A stretch of DNA of 64,000 nt from Helicobacter sp. 11-8110 (GTDB lineage: Bacteria; Campylobacterota; Campylobacteria; Campylobacterales; Helicobacteraceae): the NCBI RefSeq assembly GCF_003288905.1, contig NZ_NHYL01000004.1, forward strand, positions 1 through 64,000, written 5' to 3'. A program made the position numbers and the translations under genes. A model generated the notes under the pieces. The model did no database searches and was not told the DNA's origin. It was given only the letters and a program-made list of their open reading frames with translations. Positions within the stretch are counted from its first letter, which is position 1. Each line of letters begins with the position of its first letter. Shown here piece after piece: positions 1 through 9,085 of this stretch.

Positions 1-704
1 TCACCCTAAAACTTCCTCTAAAATCTTTAATATCTTTTCTCCTTCTTTTTCTGCATTGAGTATCTTTGCAGTTTTATTAGAGTTTTCTTTATATTTTAAA
101 ATATCTTGTTTAGTAAGTTTATTTAGCTCTTCTGCCATAGATTTTGGTGTGAAGTCTTTTGCAATGATTCCTAGATTATATTGTTGGACTAATTTTGACA
201 TTTCAGGACTTGGTCCTATAGCTATTGCTAATCTTGCTTGAATGAATTCAAAGAATTTATTAGGAAGCGCCTTATATCCGTTGAAATTTGTAGGTTGCAA
301 AATATAAAGTCCTATATCATACAAAGAAGTAAAGGGAATAATTTCTTCAAAAGGAACAATGGGGATGATTCTTACATTTTTTCTTTTGTTTGCCATATCT
401 TGAAGTGTTTGATAATATTCTTGATAATAAGTAGGCACTAGCATCAAATCCAAAGTAAATCTTTCATCAACATAATCCATCATTTCTATCATTCCATGGA
501 TACATCTATCAGGACTTGCCATTCCATGATGAATGAGTTTAATGGGTTCATGGCAAACAAGTGAATGTGGGGGAGTATGATATTTTGCAGCTGAAGTGAT
601 TACATCACATTTTACACCATAATTCTTTTCATATTCTTTAGCAATTCCTTCACACACACTATACATATAATCGACTTCTTTAAGGTAGGTTTGGCAGAGG
701 TAAT
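1..704. repeat. 704-bp near-identical direct repeat, copy 1 (copy 2 at 3357-4060)
   Basis: Bases 1-704 match 3357-4060 with only four differences that I can see, at 388, 402, 406 and 423. Similarity stops sharply after the shared taat at 701-704. The repeat covers the 3-prime portions of two homologous glycosyltransferase genes, which points to recent duplication or gene conversion. Confidence 0.95.
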
Positions 705-1131
705 GTTTATAAGGAGAAAAATAAATTTTCCACCAAAAGAAATTTTCAAATTCTCTAGGGGCATATTCATGCATATTTAAAACAATCTTTGCATTTTTTT
801 TATATTTTAATACAAGCGGGATCGTCTCCTCATTGTGAGCTAGAATAATGTCAAATTTATATTTTTTTAATTTTTCTTCTGCTTCTTTTATTTGGGGAAG
901 ATTCCAATACACTTTTTCATATTGCCTAAAAAATAGCCAAAATCTCTGAATAATTTTCATTTTCCAATTCCATTTTGGCTTTTTTATAGAAATAAATTCA
1001 ACCCCCTCTCTTTGACAATCCACATAACCCATTCCAAAAAGTTTATATTTCCCTTCTAGTAAATCATACTCTCGCCTTACCCTAGGCTCAGTAGCATGAT
1101 TATAAAAATGGATAATAAGAAGTTTTTTCAT
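1..1131 (-). CDS. GT-B family glycosyltransferase, copy A of a half-identical pair
   Basis: This 376-residue protein looks like a group 1 (GT4-like) glycosyltransferase. The C-terminal half has the LPNKFFEFIQARLAIAIG region typical of the donor-binding domain, and there is no signal peptide, so it should act in the cytoplasm. From about residue 144 to the end it is almost identical to the protein at 3357-4487. The N-terminal 143 residues are clearly homologous but strongly diverged (both have PRxRR near residue 17 and an HEY/REY-PR motif near 121). In GT-B enzymes the N-terminal domain usually contacts the acceptor and the C-terminal domain the sugar nucleotide, so the pair may use one donor on two acceptors (inference). 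Its ATG directly follows the stop of the amidotransferase gene upstream. Sugar and acceptor are unknown. Confidence 0.8.
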   Translation of the reverse strand: MKKLLIIHFYNHATEPRVRREYDLLEGKYKLFGMGYVDCQREGVEFISIKKPKWNWKMKIIQRFWLFFRQYEKVYWNLPQIKEAEEKLKKYKFDIILAHNEETIPLVLKYKKNAKIVLNMHEYAPREFENFFWWKIYFSPYKHYLCQTYLKEVDYMYSVCEGIAKEYEKNYGVKCDVITSAAKYHTPPHSLVCHEPIKLIHHGMASPDRCIHGMIEMMDYVDERFTLDLMLVPTYYQEYYQTLQDMANKRKNVRIIPIVPFEEIIPFTSLYDIGLYILQPTNFNGYKALPNKFFEFIQARLAIAIGPSPEMSKLVQQYNLGIIAKDFTPKSMAEELNKLTKQDILKYKENSNKTAKILNAEKEGEKILKILEEVLG

Positions 1132-2247
1132 TTACTTAAAAAATATATCTAAATGCTGCTTTTTAAATTCATAAAGCTTTTCATTATTTTCATAATCTTT
1201 ATAACTTTTTAAAGGAGCATTCATAATATCATCCCACTCTTGTCTTGTAAGCTGTAATTTATCTAGAATAATTTCCAAATCTTTTTCTAAATTATCAAGA
1301 TTATAAGCTGGTTTCTTTAATAATTCCATTGCCTCTTTTCTAGTCATATCTCCAGCTAAAATCATGGAAGAATAATGCGGTCTTCTCTTATCATAACCAA
1401 ACCTTGTAGGCAAAAAATACTCTTGAAAAAACTTTGTCCAAACCGATTCACAATGCTTACTCCCATAATCTTCCCAATTATATTCTTTTTGTAATAAATC
1501 TAGTGCGATTTGTTTGCTATAAGATATATTATTTAATGGAATCAAAACTTCCATTTTATTAACATGTGGATATTTTATACAGCGATCAAAAAAGCTCATT
1601 ATAGGAAATGTTACCAAAGGTTTTTTGCCAAATTTTTTATGAATATCCCTAAGCTGCAATGAATCCATAGCATTGTGCTCCCAAGAACTAGGTAAAATTG
1701 ATTCAGTTGCCAAATTACTCCCTGTTAAAACATGTCTTACATTATGCTTTATGGCATATTCATATAATGAGGCAAAAAATGCCATATCTTGCGGAACATC
1801 ACAATTAGCAACTCCAGATTTCAAAAATGCCACTGATAAATCCCTCATTTCCCCCCAATCTATTTTAATGGTATGTAACTCAATGCCTAATTTTTTTACA
1901 AGTTTTTCAATATTATTTTCAGCTACTTTTGTATTCCAACCCGCATCGACATGCACCGCTAAAATGCGCAAACTATATTCTGTTGCCATATAATGCAAAA
2001 GATATGAACTATCAATCCCACCACTAATTCCAATGATTGCATCATAGGCATCATTAGAACGTTCTTGCTTAATGGCTTGAATTTTTTTATCCAACCATTC
2101 CTTACTAAAAGAATTCCAACGCGGCAAAATCTCATTATCAAATCTCTGACAATGACTACAAACACCATTTTCATCAAAAGTGATTTCAGGATCACTAGTA
2201 TCCATCACACATCGCGCACACACCTGATATTCTTTTTTTATTTCCAT
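1132..2247 (-). CDS. N-acetyl sugar amidotransferase (PseA / PtmG / WbpG family)
   Basis: This 371-residue protein is an ATP-dependent amidotransferase of the type that converts an N-acetyl group on a nucleotide-activated sugar to an acetamidino group. Related enzymes modify pseudaminic or legionaminic acid for Campylobacter flagellin. The sequence shows a zinc-type cluster at C10, C13, C30 and C33 and the PP-loop SGGIDS at 75-80. A GTG at 2253 is possible, but AAGGA lies six bases before the ATG at 2247, so I chose that ATG. The gene follows a radical SAM gene by 18 bases and touches the downstream glycosyltransferase. I cannot tell which sugar it acts on, and no separate glutaminase subunit is visible in the window. 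Confidence 0.88.
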   Translation of the reverse strand: MEIKKEYQVCARCVMDTSDPEITFDENGVCSHCQRFDNEILPRWNSFSKEWLDKKIQAIKQERSNDAYDAIIGISGGIDSSYLLHYMATEYSLRILAVHVDAGWNTKVAENNIEKLVKKLGIELHTIKIDWGEMRDLSVAFLKSGVANCDVPQDMAFFASLYEYAIKHNVRHVLTGSNLATESILPSSWEHNAMDSLQLRDIHKKFGKKPLVTFPIMSFFDRCIKYPHVNKMEVLIPLNNISYSKQIALDLLQKEYNWEDYGSKHCESVWTKFFQEYFLPTRFGYDKRRPHYSSMILAGDMTRKEAMELLKKPAYNLDNLEKDLEIILDKLQLTRQEWDDIMNAPLKSYKDYENNEKLYEFKKQHLDIFFK

Positions 2248-2265
2248 AAACACTCCTTAAATAAA

Positions 2266-3315
2266 TTAGCTTTTTCTATCTTTAACAAACTTTTTAATCT
2301 CACCAACCATTCCCTTTTTATACATAAATAATAAAATATCTTCAGGGATACTTCTTAAATATTCAGGGATTACATAGTATCTTGTTTGAGTTGCATATTG
2401 CATGGCAAAATAACCCGATTCGATAAACTTTTTCTCTAAAACTTCAGAATTATTTACTGCATACACAGAGCAATTTTTACAATAATTGATAAAATCTGCA
2501 TCATTCCTATAAAGATAATCCGATTGTTTTTGGCACTCTTCTAGACTTTGTTTAAAGATATTAGGAATTTTATCCTTGATTTTTGGATAAACAAAAACTT
2601 CTTCACAACATCCGACAAAATCGCCATTGGGAGCAATAATATAACTTCCATAATTTTCACAAGATCCAATCTTAAATTCCGGCTTTTCTACTCCATTAAT
2701 AACACTCCCTCCTTGATAATATTGACTCATTTTAATTACACTGATCTGATCAAGCTTATAAGGTTGATAAAAATCTAGCATATCTTTTACTTCATGTTTA
2801 TTTTCTGGTTGTTCTGTAAATTGAACTTGGACATAAATACCCCCATCCTTTATACTGTTAGAGTATTGTTTGAATAGAATAGGAGCATTAATAGCATTTT
2901 CAAAAGCCTTTTTGGTAGCCGGTTTCCGCACAATCTTATAAGTATCATAATGAACTGAATCAACACTAATGGCAACCTGAGATAGTCCTAAATCCACAGC
3001 ATCTTTGATATCCTGCTCACTTAATAATCCACCATTGGTTGTCAAAGTGGATTGCATCCCATATTTTTGAACTAATGCTAAAACTTCTCTCCATTTTTTA
3101 TAAACAAAAAACTCACCATTAGGGGTAAAGTCTATTTTTGTGATTCCTGATTCTTTTGCCTTAATAAGAATAGCTTCTATTTCTTCTAAAGACATCTCTC
3201 TTTTCCATTCTATCCTTTCTCGGAAATAATCCACACTATAGTCTTCCCCATGATATGGACACATTCTACAAGTATAATTGCATTTAGAAGTTATTCTGAT
3301 AGTAAGAGGTCTCAT
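2266..3315 (-). CDS. Radical SAM protein with SPASM-like C-terminus
   Basis: This 349-residue protein has the radical SAM cluster motif C12-x3-C16-x2-C19 at the extreme N-terminus, so it should bind a 4Fe-4S cluster and cleave S-adenosylmethionine. The C-terminal third has further cysteines (GSCENYG, VGCCEE, YCKNC) in the arrangement of a SPASM-type auxiliary cluster domain. No cobalamin-binding domain is visible. It lies between the amidotransferase gene and the second copy of the duplicated glycosyltransferase, so a sugar or glycolipid substrate is likelier than a peptide (inference). No small precursor-peptide gene is visible next to it. The reaction is unknown. Confidence 0.85.
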   Translation of the reverse strand: MRPLTIRITSKCNYTCRMCPYHGEDYSVDYFRERIEWKREMSLEEIEAILIKAKESGITKIDFTPNGEFFVYKKWREVLALVQKYGMQSTLTTNGGLLSEQDIKDAVDLGLSQVAISVDSVHYDTYKIVRKPATKKAFENAINAPILFKQYSNSIKDGGIYVQVQFTEQPENKHEVKDMLDFYQPYKLDQISVIKMSQYYQGGSVINGVEKPEFKIGSCENYGSYIIAPNGDFVGCCEEVFVYPKIKDKIPNIFKQSLEECQKQSDYLYRNDADFINYCKNCSVYAVNNSEVLEKKFIESGYFAMQYATQTRYYVIPEYLRSIPEDILLFMYKKGMVGEIKKFVKDRKS

Positions 3316-3356
3316 ATTAACCCTTTAACCTTTTAATTACCCAAATTATACCCTAC

Positions 3357-4060
3357 TCACCCTAAAACTTCCTCTAAAATCTTTAATATCTTTTCTCCTT
3401 CTTTTTCTGCATTGAGTATCTTTGCAGTTTTATTAGAGTTTTCTTTATATTTTAAAATATCTTGTTTAGTAAGTTTATTTAGCTCTTCTGCCATAGATTT
3501 TGGTGTGAAGTCTTTTGCAATGATTCCTAGATTATATTGTTGGACTAATTTTGACATTTCAGGACTTGGTCCTATAGCTATTGCTAATCTTGCTTGAATG
3601 AATTCAAAGAATTTATTAGGAAGCGCCTTATATCCGTTGAAATTTGTAGGTTGCAAAATATAAAGTCCTATATCATACAAAGAAGTAAAGGGAATAATTT
3701 CTTCAAAAGGAACAATGGGGATGATTCTTACATTTTTTCTTTTTTTTGCCATATCTTTAAGGGTTTGATAATATTCTTTATAATAAGTAGGCACTAGCAT
3801 CAAATCCAAAGTAAATCTTTCATCAACATAATCCATCATTTCTATCATTCCATGGATACATCTATCAGGACTTGCCATTCCATGATGAATGAGTTTAATG
3901 GGTTCATGGCAAACAAGTGAATGTGGGGGAGTATGATATTTTGCAGCTGAAGTGATTACATCACATTTTACACCATAATTCTTTTCATATTCTTTAGCAA
4001 TTCCTTCACACACACTATACATATAATCGACTTCTTTAAGGTAGGTTTGGCAGAGGTAAT
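3357..4060. repeat. 704-bp near-identical direct repeat, copy 2 (copy 1 at 1-704)
   Basis: This is the second copy, offset by 3356 bases from copy 1. It starts at the stop codon of the glycosyltransferase and ends at the abrupt divergence after 4060. It gives a direct-repeat substrate for deletion, or for exchange of N-terminal domains, across 2.6 kb holding the radical SAM and amidotransferase genes. Confidence 0.95.
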
Positions 4061-4487
4061 CATTAAACCCAGCAAAAAGCCTTCTCCACCTTTCATTATT
4101 TTCCACTTGCCTAGGATAATACTCCCTAGCATCAAAAATAACTTTTGCCCGCTTTTTATTCTCTACCACAAAGGGAAGAAGTAACAAATCATGGCAAAAA
4201 ATAACATCAAATTCTCGATCTTGTAAATATTTCTCAATAATAAGGCGATTTGAAATCTTAACAAGCTTCATATAGTCCTTTTTTGCCACATTAGCTTCTA
4301 GCTCTTGCTCTTCTTTGGCATTTCTCTTTTTGGCATGAGGATAGGACAAGACCTCCACACCACTAATCTCACTAGCCTCTAATCCAATCGCTGTTAGTTG
4401 ATATTTATACATTAATATTTCAATTAATCGCCTAGGTCTAGGATTTTTAGCTGGATTTGCTTCACAAACTATGCAAATTTTCTTCAT
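3357..4487 (-). CDS. GT-B family glycosyltransferase, copy B of a half-identical pair
   Basis: This 376-residue protein is the sister of the 1-1131 product. Both have the same length and register. The last 233 residues differ at only three positions, Gln to Lys, Gln to Lys and Asn to Lys relative to copy A, all within a 12-residue stretch. The first 143 residues are diverged but alignable. It is probably a cytoplasmic sugar transferase of the flagellin-glycan pathway with the same donor as copy A. Its ATG overlaps the stop of the asparagine-synthase gene by four bases (ATGA), so the two are probably translationally coupled. A 41-base gap separates it from the next gene downstream. Confidence 0.8.
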   Translation of the reverse strand: MKKICIVCEANPAKNPRPRRLIEILMYKYQLTAIGLEASEISGVEVLSYPHAKKRNAKEEQELEANVAKKDYMKLVKISNRLIIEKYLQDREFDVIFCHDLLLLPFVVENKKRAKVIFDAREYYPRQVENNERWRRLFAGFNDYLCQTYLKEVDYMYSVCEGIAKEYEKNYGVKCDVITSAAKYHTPPHSLVCHEPIKLIHHGMASPDRCIHGMIEMMDYVDERFTLDLMLVPTYYKEYYQTLKDMAKKRKNVRIIPIVPFEEIIPFTSLYDIGLYILQPTNFNGYKALPNKFFEFIQARLAIAIGPSPEMSKLVQQYNLGIIAKDFTPKSMAEELNKLTKQDILKYKENSNKTAKILNAEKEGEKILKILEEVLG

Positions 4488-6262
4488 ATTTCCACCTTAT
4501 ACATTGCTTCCCATTTTGCAATATTATACAATCTCCACATAAAACCATCTTCCCTAATCTCTATTTTCTTAAAAATTTCATTGAGTATTTTAGAATGATT
4601 AATCGCTTCTATCATTTCATTTTTTAACTTTGTTAGCCATAATTTTTGTGGAGATTCAAAGCCCATTTTATTATAACGCCATATAATAGATTGAGGCAGT
4701 AAATCCTCGCAAGATTTACGCAATAAATACTTCAAATAGCCTTGTTGAAATTTAACTTCTATGGGCAGAGATAATACAAAATCCACCAAACGATAGTCCA
4801 AATAAGGTAATCTTGATTCTATACCAAAAGCCATAGAATCTCGATCTTCATAGCGCAACAAAGCCTGCATTCCATTATTTTTAATTTCCTTAGTATTGAA
4901 TTCTATAAATGTTTTATAGCAAAAAATCTCTCTCAAAAATTCCTCACCAAGATATTCAACTTTTATATTTCCTTTTTGTATCCTAGAATATAATGTTTCA
5001 AAATTTTCCATTCTGCAAAATTCATATATAACGCTATCTTTAGAATACCGAAACATCTTCAAATTTTCAAAAAAGTTTTTCTCCTTGCCTTTTTCAAGAA
5101 AATATTTATAAAGATTTTTCAAATAACCCTCATATCCCAAGAAAACCTCATCAGCACCCTGCCCATCAAACATTACTTTGATACCTAATTCTCTTGCTTT
5201 TTGCATTACAAAATATTGCATATAAATAGAAGTGCTACCAAAAGGCTCATCTTGGACATACATAACCTTTTCTAAAGATTCTAAAAATTCATTCTCTGTC
5301 GGCTCTATCACACATAGCTCAATTCCAAGATATTTGGAAACTTCTCTTGCATACCTGCTCTCATCACTCTCTTCCAAAGAAGATTTAGCATGAATTGCAA
5401 TATAATCTTTTTTGTTAGGATGAAATCTAGCAATCAAAGCATTTAAACATGAGCTATCAAGCCCACCACTTAAGCAACCCCCTACTCTAACATCACTTCT
5501 TAATCTAAGTTGCACAGAATTCTCTAATATTCTGCGAACGCTTTTATATGGATTTTCTATATTCTCCACTCTTTTTGTATTAGAACTAAGATGATAATAT
5601 TCTGTCTTTTTAATTTGCAAACTTTCAAGATTAATCACCATATTTTCTGCTGGATTCAAACGAAAAATATCTTTAAAAAAAGTTTGGTTTTTATAGCAAT
5701 CCATATTGCCTCTTGCAATAAAAGGAATCATTGCTAAAATATTTGCTTTTATATTTTTGACAAATGGCAAAATAGCTTTAATTTCAGAAGCAAAAATAAA
5801 TTGCTCTTCATCTTGAAAATAAAAAAAGGGCTTTTCACCAAATCTATCACGACTACAAAACAAGCGGTTTTTCGTTTTATCTAATAGTGCAAATGCCCAC
5901 ATCCCATTAAAATACTCTACACACTTCTCACCCCAAAAATCATATGCACAGAGTAAAACTTCAGCATCACCCTCTGTATGAAATCTATATCCTTGTAAAT
6001 GCAACTCCTCTTTTAATTCTTTATAATTATAAATCTCACCATTAAAAACTAGAGTATATTTATCCCTAAAGTCTATAGGCTGATTTGATCTTGAATCTAA
6101 ATCTAAAATCGCTAAGCGCGTATGTCCCAAAAGCACATTGTTGTATTGTATAGACTTGCAGAAATCAGGACCACGATGAGACAATAACTTCAAGGCACTA
6201 TCAAATTCCCCTTTTACTTCATGAATCTCATTTTTAGTGATACAACCTAAAATGCCACACAT
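4484..6262 (-). CDS. Asparagine synthase (glutamine-hydrolysing) family amidotransferase
   Basis: This 592-residue protein has the full AsnB architecture. The N-terminal Ntn glutaminase carries the catalytic Cys2 (MCGILG), SHRGPD at 28-33 and FNGEIYNY at 73-80, followed by a synthetase domain with the PP-loop SGGLDSS at 265-271. It could be ordinary asparagine synthetase. Within a glycan island such enzymes more often amidate a sugar acid or a sugar-attached carboxylate using glutamine, and I favour that here. Met1 is fixed because Cys2 must be exposed by removal of methionine. It overlaps the downstream glycosyltransferase by four bases and starts 24 bases after the phase-variable gene upstream. 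Confidence 0.85.
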   Translation of the reverse strand: MCGILGCITKNEIHEVKGEFDSALKLLSHRGPDFCKSIQYNNVLLGHTRLAILDLDSRSNQPIDFRDKYTLVFNGEIYNYKELKEELHLQGYRFHTEGDAEVLLCAYDFWGEKCVEYFNGMWAFALLDKTKNRLFCSRDRFGEKPFFYFQDEEQFIFASEIKAILPFVKNIKANILAMIPFIARGNMDCYKNQTFFKDIFRLNPAENMVINLESLQIKKTEYYHLSSNTKRVENIENPYKSVRRILENSVQLRLRSDVRVGGCLSGGLDSSCLNALIARFHPNKKDYIAIHAKSSLEESDESRYAREVSKYLGIELCVIEPTENEFLESLEKVMYVQDEPFGSTSIYMQYFVMQKARELGIKVMFDGQGADEVFLGYEGYLKNLYKYFLEKGKEKNFFENLKMFRYSKDSVIYEFCRMENFETLYSRIQKGNIKVEYLGEEFLREIFCYKTFIEFNTKEIKNNGMQALLRYEDRDSMAFGIESRLPYLDYRLVDFVLSLPIEVKFQQGYLKYLLRKSCEDLLPQSIIWRYNKMGFESPQKLWLTKLKNEMIEAINHSKILNEIFKKIEIREDGFMWRLYNIAKWEAMYKVEI

Positions 6263-6286
6263 TTTACTCTACTTTCTTTTTGAGAT

Positions 6287-7699
6287 TTACAAATTCTCCA
6301 TATGACTAAAATTTTGGATATAGGCATCAATAACTTCAACAACCTTTTCACTAGAACCCCCCCCCCAAGCAAAAGTTTCATTAGAAATATAATCCTCAAT
6401 CATTTCTTTTCTTAACTTTAAGAATTCTTTATTATTTTGCAAAGCTAACACATTTGCTTCAATTTCTTCATTATTATTTGCCCAAATATGCAACCGCTCA
6501 TCATAAAAATTATCTTCATCAAAAAAAATGCCTTCCTCTTTCTTAAACCATTCTTTGTTGGGAGCAAGCATGATAGCTGGTTTTTTTGTAATTAGAGGAT
6601 AAGTATATAACATAGAAGCAGAAAAATCAATAATCGTAATACTGCGCACTAGCTCATCTAAACTCAAATCTGCTTTATTGTAAAAAATAAAATTATCAAA
6701 TTTCTGCCATCTCATTGCAATCCTCTGTTGAGAGAGATAATCATAATGTGGATTTACCTTATAACAAATTCGATATCCTCTTCCCAATAAATAATCTATA
6801 ACCTCTATCATTCTCTCTAATAAAAAAATTCTAAAACCTTTTGTATTAAAGCGAGATAAACAAATAATTGTATCAGGCTTTACGGATGAATTTAGCTCTT
6901 CATATTCTTCATAGGTTTTTACTAGATTATCCAAACTAGGATAGCCTACTTTCAATAAACACTCTTTTCTAACTCCGGGTAACAATAAAAATTGATCTAG
7001 ACTTTTTTTATTGTGTACCGCCATATAAAAATCCAAATGAGCACCAGCACTATATTCACATAAATGTCTAGTAATTTGCTCTATAGTATGATAACGCGAG
7101 TGATAAAAAGGAATATCATAGCTCGCTAATAATCTAAAATATTTAACGCGACTAGCAAAACGATAATACATAGAAGTTCCTACCATTAAATAGCAAAAAT
7201 CAAAATACTCTAAAAAATCTTCTGTTACCATAAAGCTATTCTCCCTAAAATGTAAAAAATTATTTTGCAATTCTGTTTTATGTTCAAAAAAGAAATAAAA
7301 GATGTTGTAACCTCTACTATGTAATAAATTATCAATATTCCCAAAATGCTTCAACCCTACATCATCCAACAAAAAAGCAACATTTCTATAAACCGGAAAA
7401 CATTCTTTAAAATATCGATTTAACCCATTACCCATAAAAGCTATACCATTCACAAAATTATGCAAGCCCAAATCTTTTAATTTCTTTATCATTACTTCTT
7501 GATATGTCTTAGAAGCTATTAAAATTAACGATTCTTGTTCTTTTTTTATTGCACAACAAAAGGTTTTTAGACTTCTTTCTTTGCAAGAGTCATCAATAAT
7601 CTCATAACAATCCTGCAAATTCTTATGAGCATTTAAAAATTCAATAATCCATGCAATAACCCTTCCATTTCCTCCTCCTCCATAGATATAATATTTCAT
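6287..7699 (-). CDS. GT-B-like transferase with a G10 tract near the 3-prime end; paralogue of 10037-11494
   Basis: This 470-residue protein is not a family I can name with certainty. The C-terminal half (DFSASMLYTYPLITKKPAIML, with a preceding region on conserved Asn/His contacts) recalls CDP-glycerol glycerophosphotransferase-like GT-B folds. It aligns end to end with the 10037-11494 product: both start M-x-YY-x-Y, then GGN, and end with a matching SE-x-x-VE-x-I helix. I chose ATG 7699 over a TTG at 7711 because GGAG lies six bases before it, it forms ATGA with the upstream stop, and it matches the paralogue's start. A ten-G run encodes Trp-Gly-Gly-Gly about 25 residues from the end. One added G gives an immediate stop; one lost G gives a different, longer tail. 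Confidence 0.6.
   Translation of the reverse strand: MKYYIYGGGGNGRVIAWIIEFLNAHKNLQDCYEIIDDSCKERSLKTFCCAIKKEQESLILIASKTYQEVMIKKLKDLGLHNFVNGIAFMGNGLNRYFKECFPVYRNVAFLLDDVGLKHFGNIDNLLHSRGYNIFYFFFEHKTELQNNFLHFRENSFMVTEDFLEYFDFCYLMVGTSMYYRFASRVKYFRLLASYDIPFYHSRYHTIEQITRHLCEYSAGAHLDFYMAVHNKKSLDQFLLLPGVRKECLLKVGYPSLDNLVKTYEEYEELNSSVKPDTIICLSRFNTKGFRIFLLERMIEVIDYLLGRGYRICYKVNPHYDYLSQQRIAMRWQKFDNFIFYNKADLSLDELVRSITIIDFSASMLYTYPLITKKPAIMLAPNKEWFKKEEGIFFDEDNFYDERLHIWANNNEEIEANVLALQNNKEFLKLRKEMIEDYISNETFAWGGGSSEKVVEVIDAYIQNFSHMENL
6357..6366 (-). repeat. Poly-G tract, 10 bases (phase-variable repeat)
   Basis: There are ten consecutive C on the plus strand, which is ten G in the coding strand of the 6287-7699 gene. 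Tracts of this length in epsilonproteobacterial surface genes commonly slip at replication. At ten bases the frame matches the non-repetitive paralogue, so the gene is ON here. Confidence 0.9.
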
Positions 7700-8946
7700 G
7701 GCATTCTCCAAGTATCATCTCTTAATATTAAAGTTAAAATATTCACCTCATTACAAATAGGTGATAGTTTAAGAAGCATGTCCCGTATATAAATGATATT
7801 ACTTGTTGCTATAAAAACAACATCTATTTCTTGTTTTTTCTTAATAATTTCTTGAAAACCTAAAAAACCTTCCTTGTAATCATCAGCAACAAATAAAATT
7901 TTCTTATTTTTTCGAATGAGATATTCTTGAACATAATGGCTCATAAAGCCATCACTATACACAACAAAATTATTAGAATTATCTATAATTTCTAATGTCT
8001 CTTTTTCATTAAGCAATAGCCTATTAAAATTATCATACTCCCTATTTAGCTCATCTTGAAAACATTCACTATAAATTTTAGCAATATCTCTCAAATACTT
8101 ACTATATTTTTTCTTGCCTACTAAAGAATACAAGATATCTGCCACTTCTTTTCCATGCCAATTAACAAGCACATTCTGACATACAGCAGGTGACATAAAA
8201 ATATCATATAACTTCTGCCGAACCAACTCTTCTTGTTTGGCACCATCAAAATACATCCCCATAGTAACAATCCACTGATACAAGTCTATATATTTAGCCC
8301 TAGCATTAGGAGAAATGCCTCCAATATACGTGATATGGGGGACATAACCTAATCTAGCATATTTAAAGATTAACTCATTGGAATACTCAAAATACACATC
8401 TTTACATTCTTGTGTCTCTTCATTAAAAAAATCATATTGCTCTATCCATTCTTTTTTTAAAATATTCATCATTTTATTTGTGACGATACTTTTTTGAGCT
8501 TCATTTAAATCATTGTAATGAAATAATTTAGGCAAAGTATCAATATTACATTTCATTACAATATCATCAAAATAGCACCAACCCACATCAAACAAGACAA
8601 CATCCACCTCTTCATCTTTAATAGCTGTATAAACATTTTCTAAAAAATATTCTTCATTCAAAAAATCATCATCAGCACATTCAAAAATATATTTTCCATT
8701 AAAACAACCCTTCTTTTGTGCTTCATAGAAAGTTTTATTTGCAAATCCTAAATTTTTTTCAAATCTGATATAACGAAATCTCTTATCATTTGTATATTCT
8801 TGCACTACAATAGGGGTATCATCACTGGAGCAATCATCTAGAATAATCACTTCATAATCATTAAATGTTTGCTTTTTAATGGAATTTAAACAGCGTTTTA
8901 ACAAATTAGATCGATTATAGGTTGCCACTGTGATTGTAAAAAACAT
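7696..8946 (-). CDS. GT2 family glycosyltransferase
   Basis: This 416-residue protein has an N-terminal GT-A domain of family 2. It starts with TITVATYNRSNLLKRCL, has the D-x-S-x-DDT motif near residues 37-43, and carries a DDD metal/nucleotide-sugar motif in CADDDFLNEEYF. The C-terminal 150 residues (from about 270) have no recognised domain and end in a Rossmann-like segment (FVADDYKEGF, DVVFIATSN). No membrane helix is seen. AAGGAG lies six bases upstream of the ATG. It is the first gene after a 139-base gap, so it may have its own promoter, and it is coupled by ATGA overlap to the next gene. Confidence 0.85.
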   Translation of the reverse strand: MFFTITVATYNRSNLLKRCLNSIKKQTFNDYEVIILDDCSSDDTPIVVQEYTNDKRFRYIRFEKNLGFANKTFYEAQKKGCFNGKYIFECADDDFLNEEYFLENVYTAIKDEEVDVVLFDVGWCYFDDIVMKCNIDTLPKLFHYNDLNEAQKSIVTNKMMNILKKEWIEQYDFFNEETQECKDVYFEYSNELIFKYARLGYVPHITYIGGISPNARAKYIDLYQWIVTMGMYFDGAKQEELVRQKLYDIFMSPAVCQNVLVNWHGKEVADILYSLVGKKKYSKYLRDIAKIYSECFQDELNREYDNFNRLLLNEKETLEIIDNSNNFVVYSDGFMSHYVQEYLIRKNKKILFVADDYKEGFLGFQEIIKKKQEIDVVFIATSNIIYIRDMLLKLSPICNEVNILTLILRDDTWRMP

Positions 8947-9085
8947 TAAATCTCCTTTAATTTCGCCAATTATTAATATTCAAATAGCTTAATATTATCA
9001 TAAATAACTCTCTAGCCTTTATAAAAATACTTTCCTTTTAACTTTTATATTTAGTTATTTTTGCAGAATAAGCAGGATAATTCAT

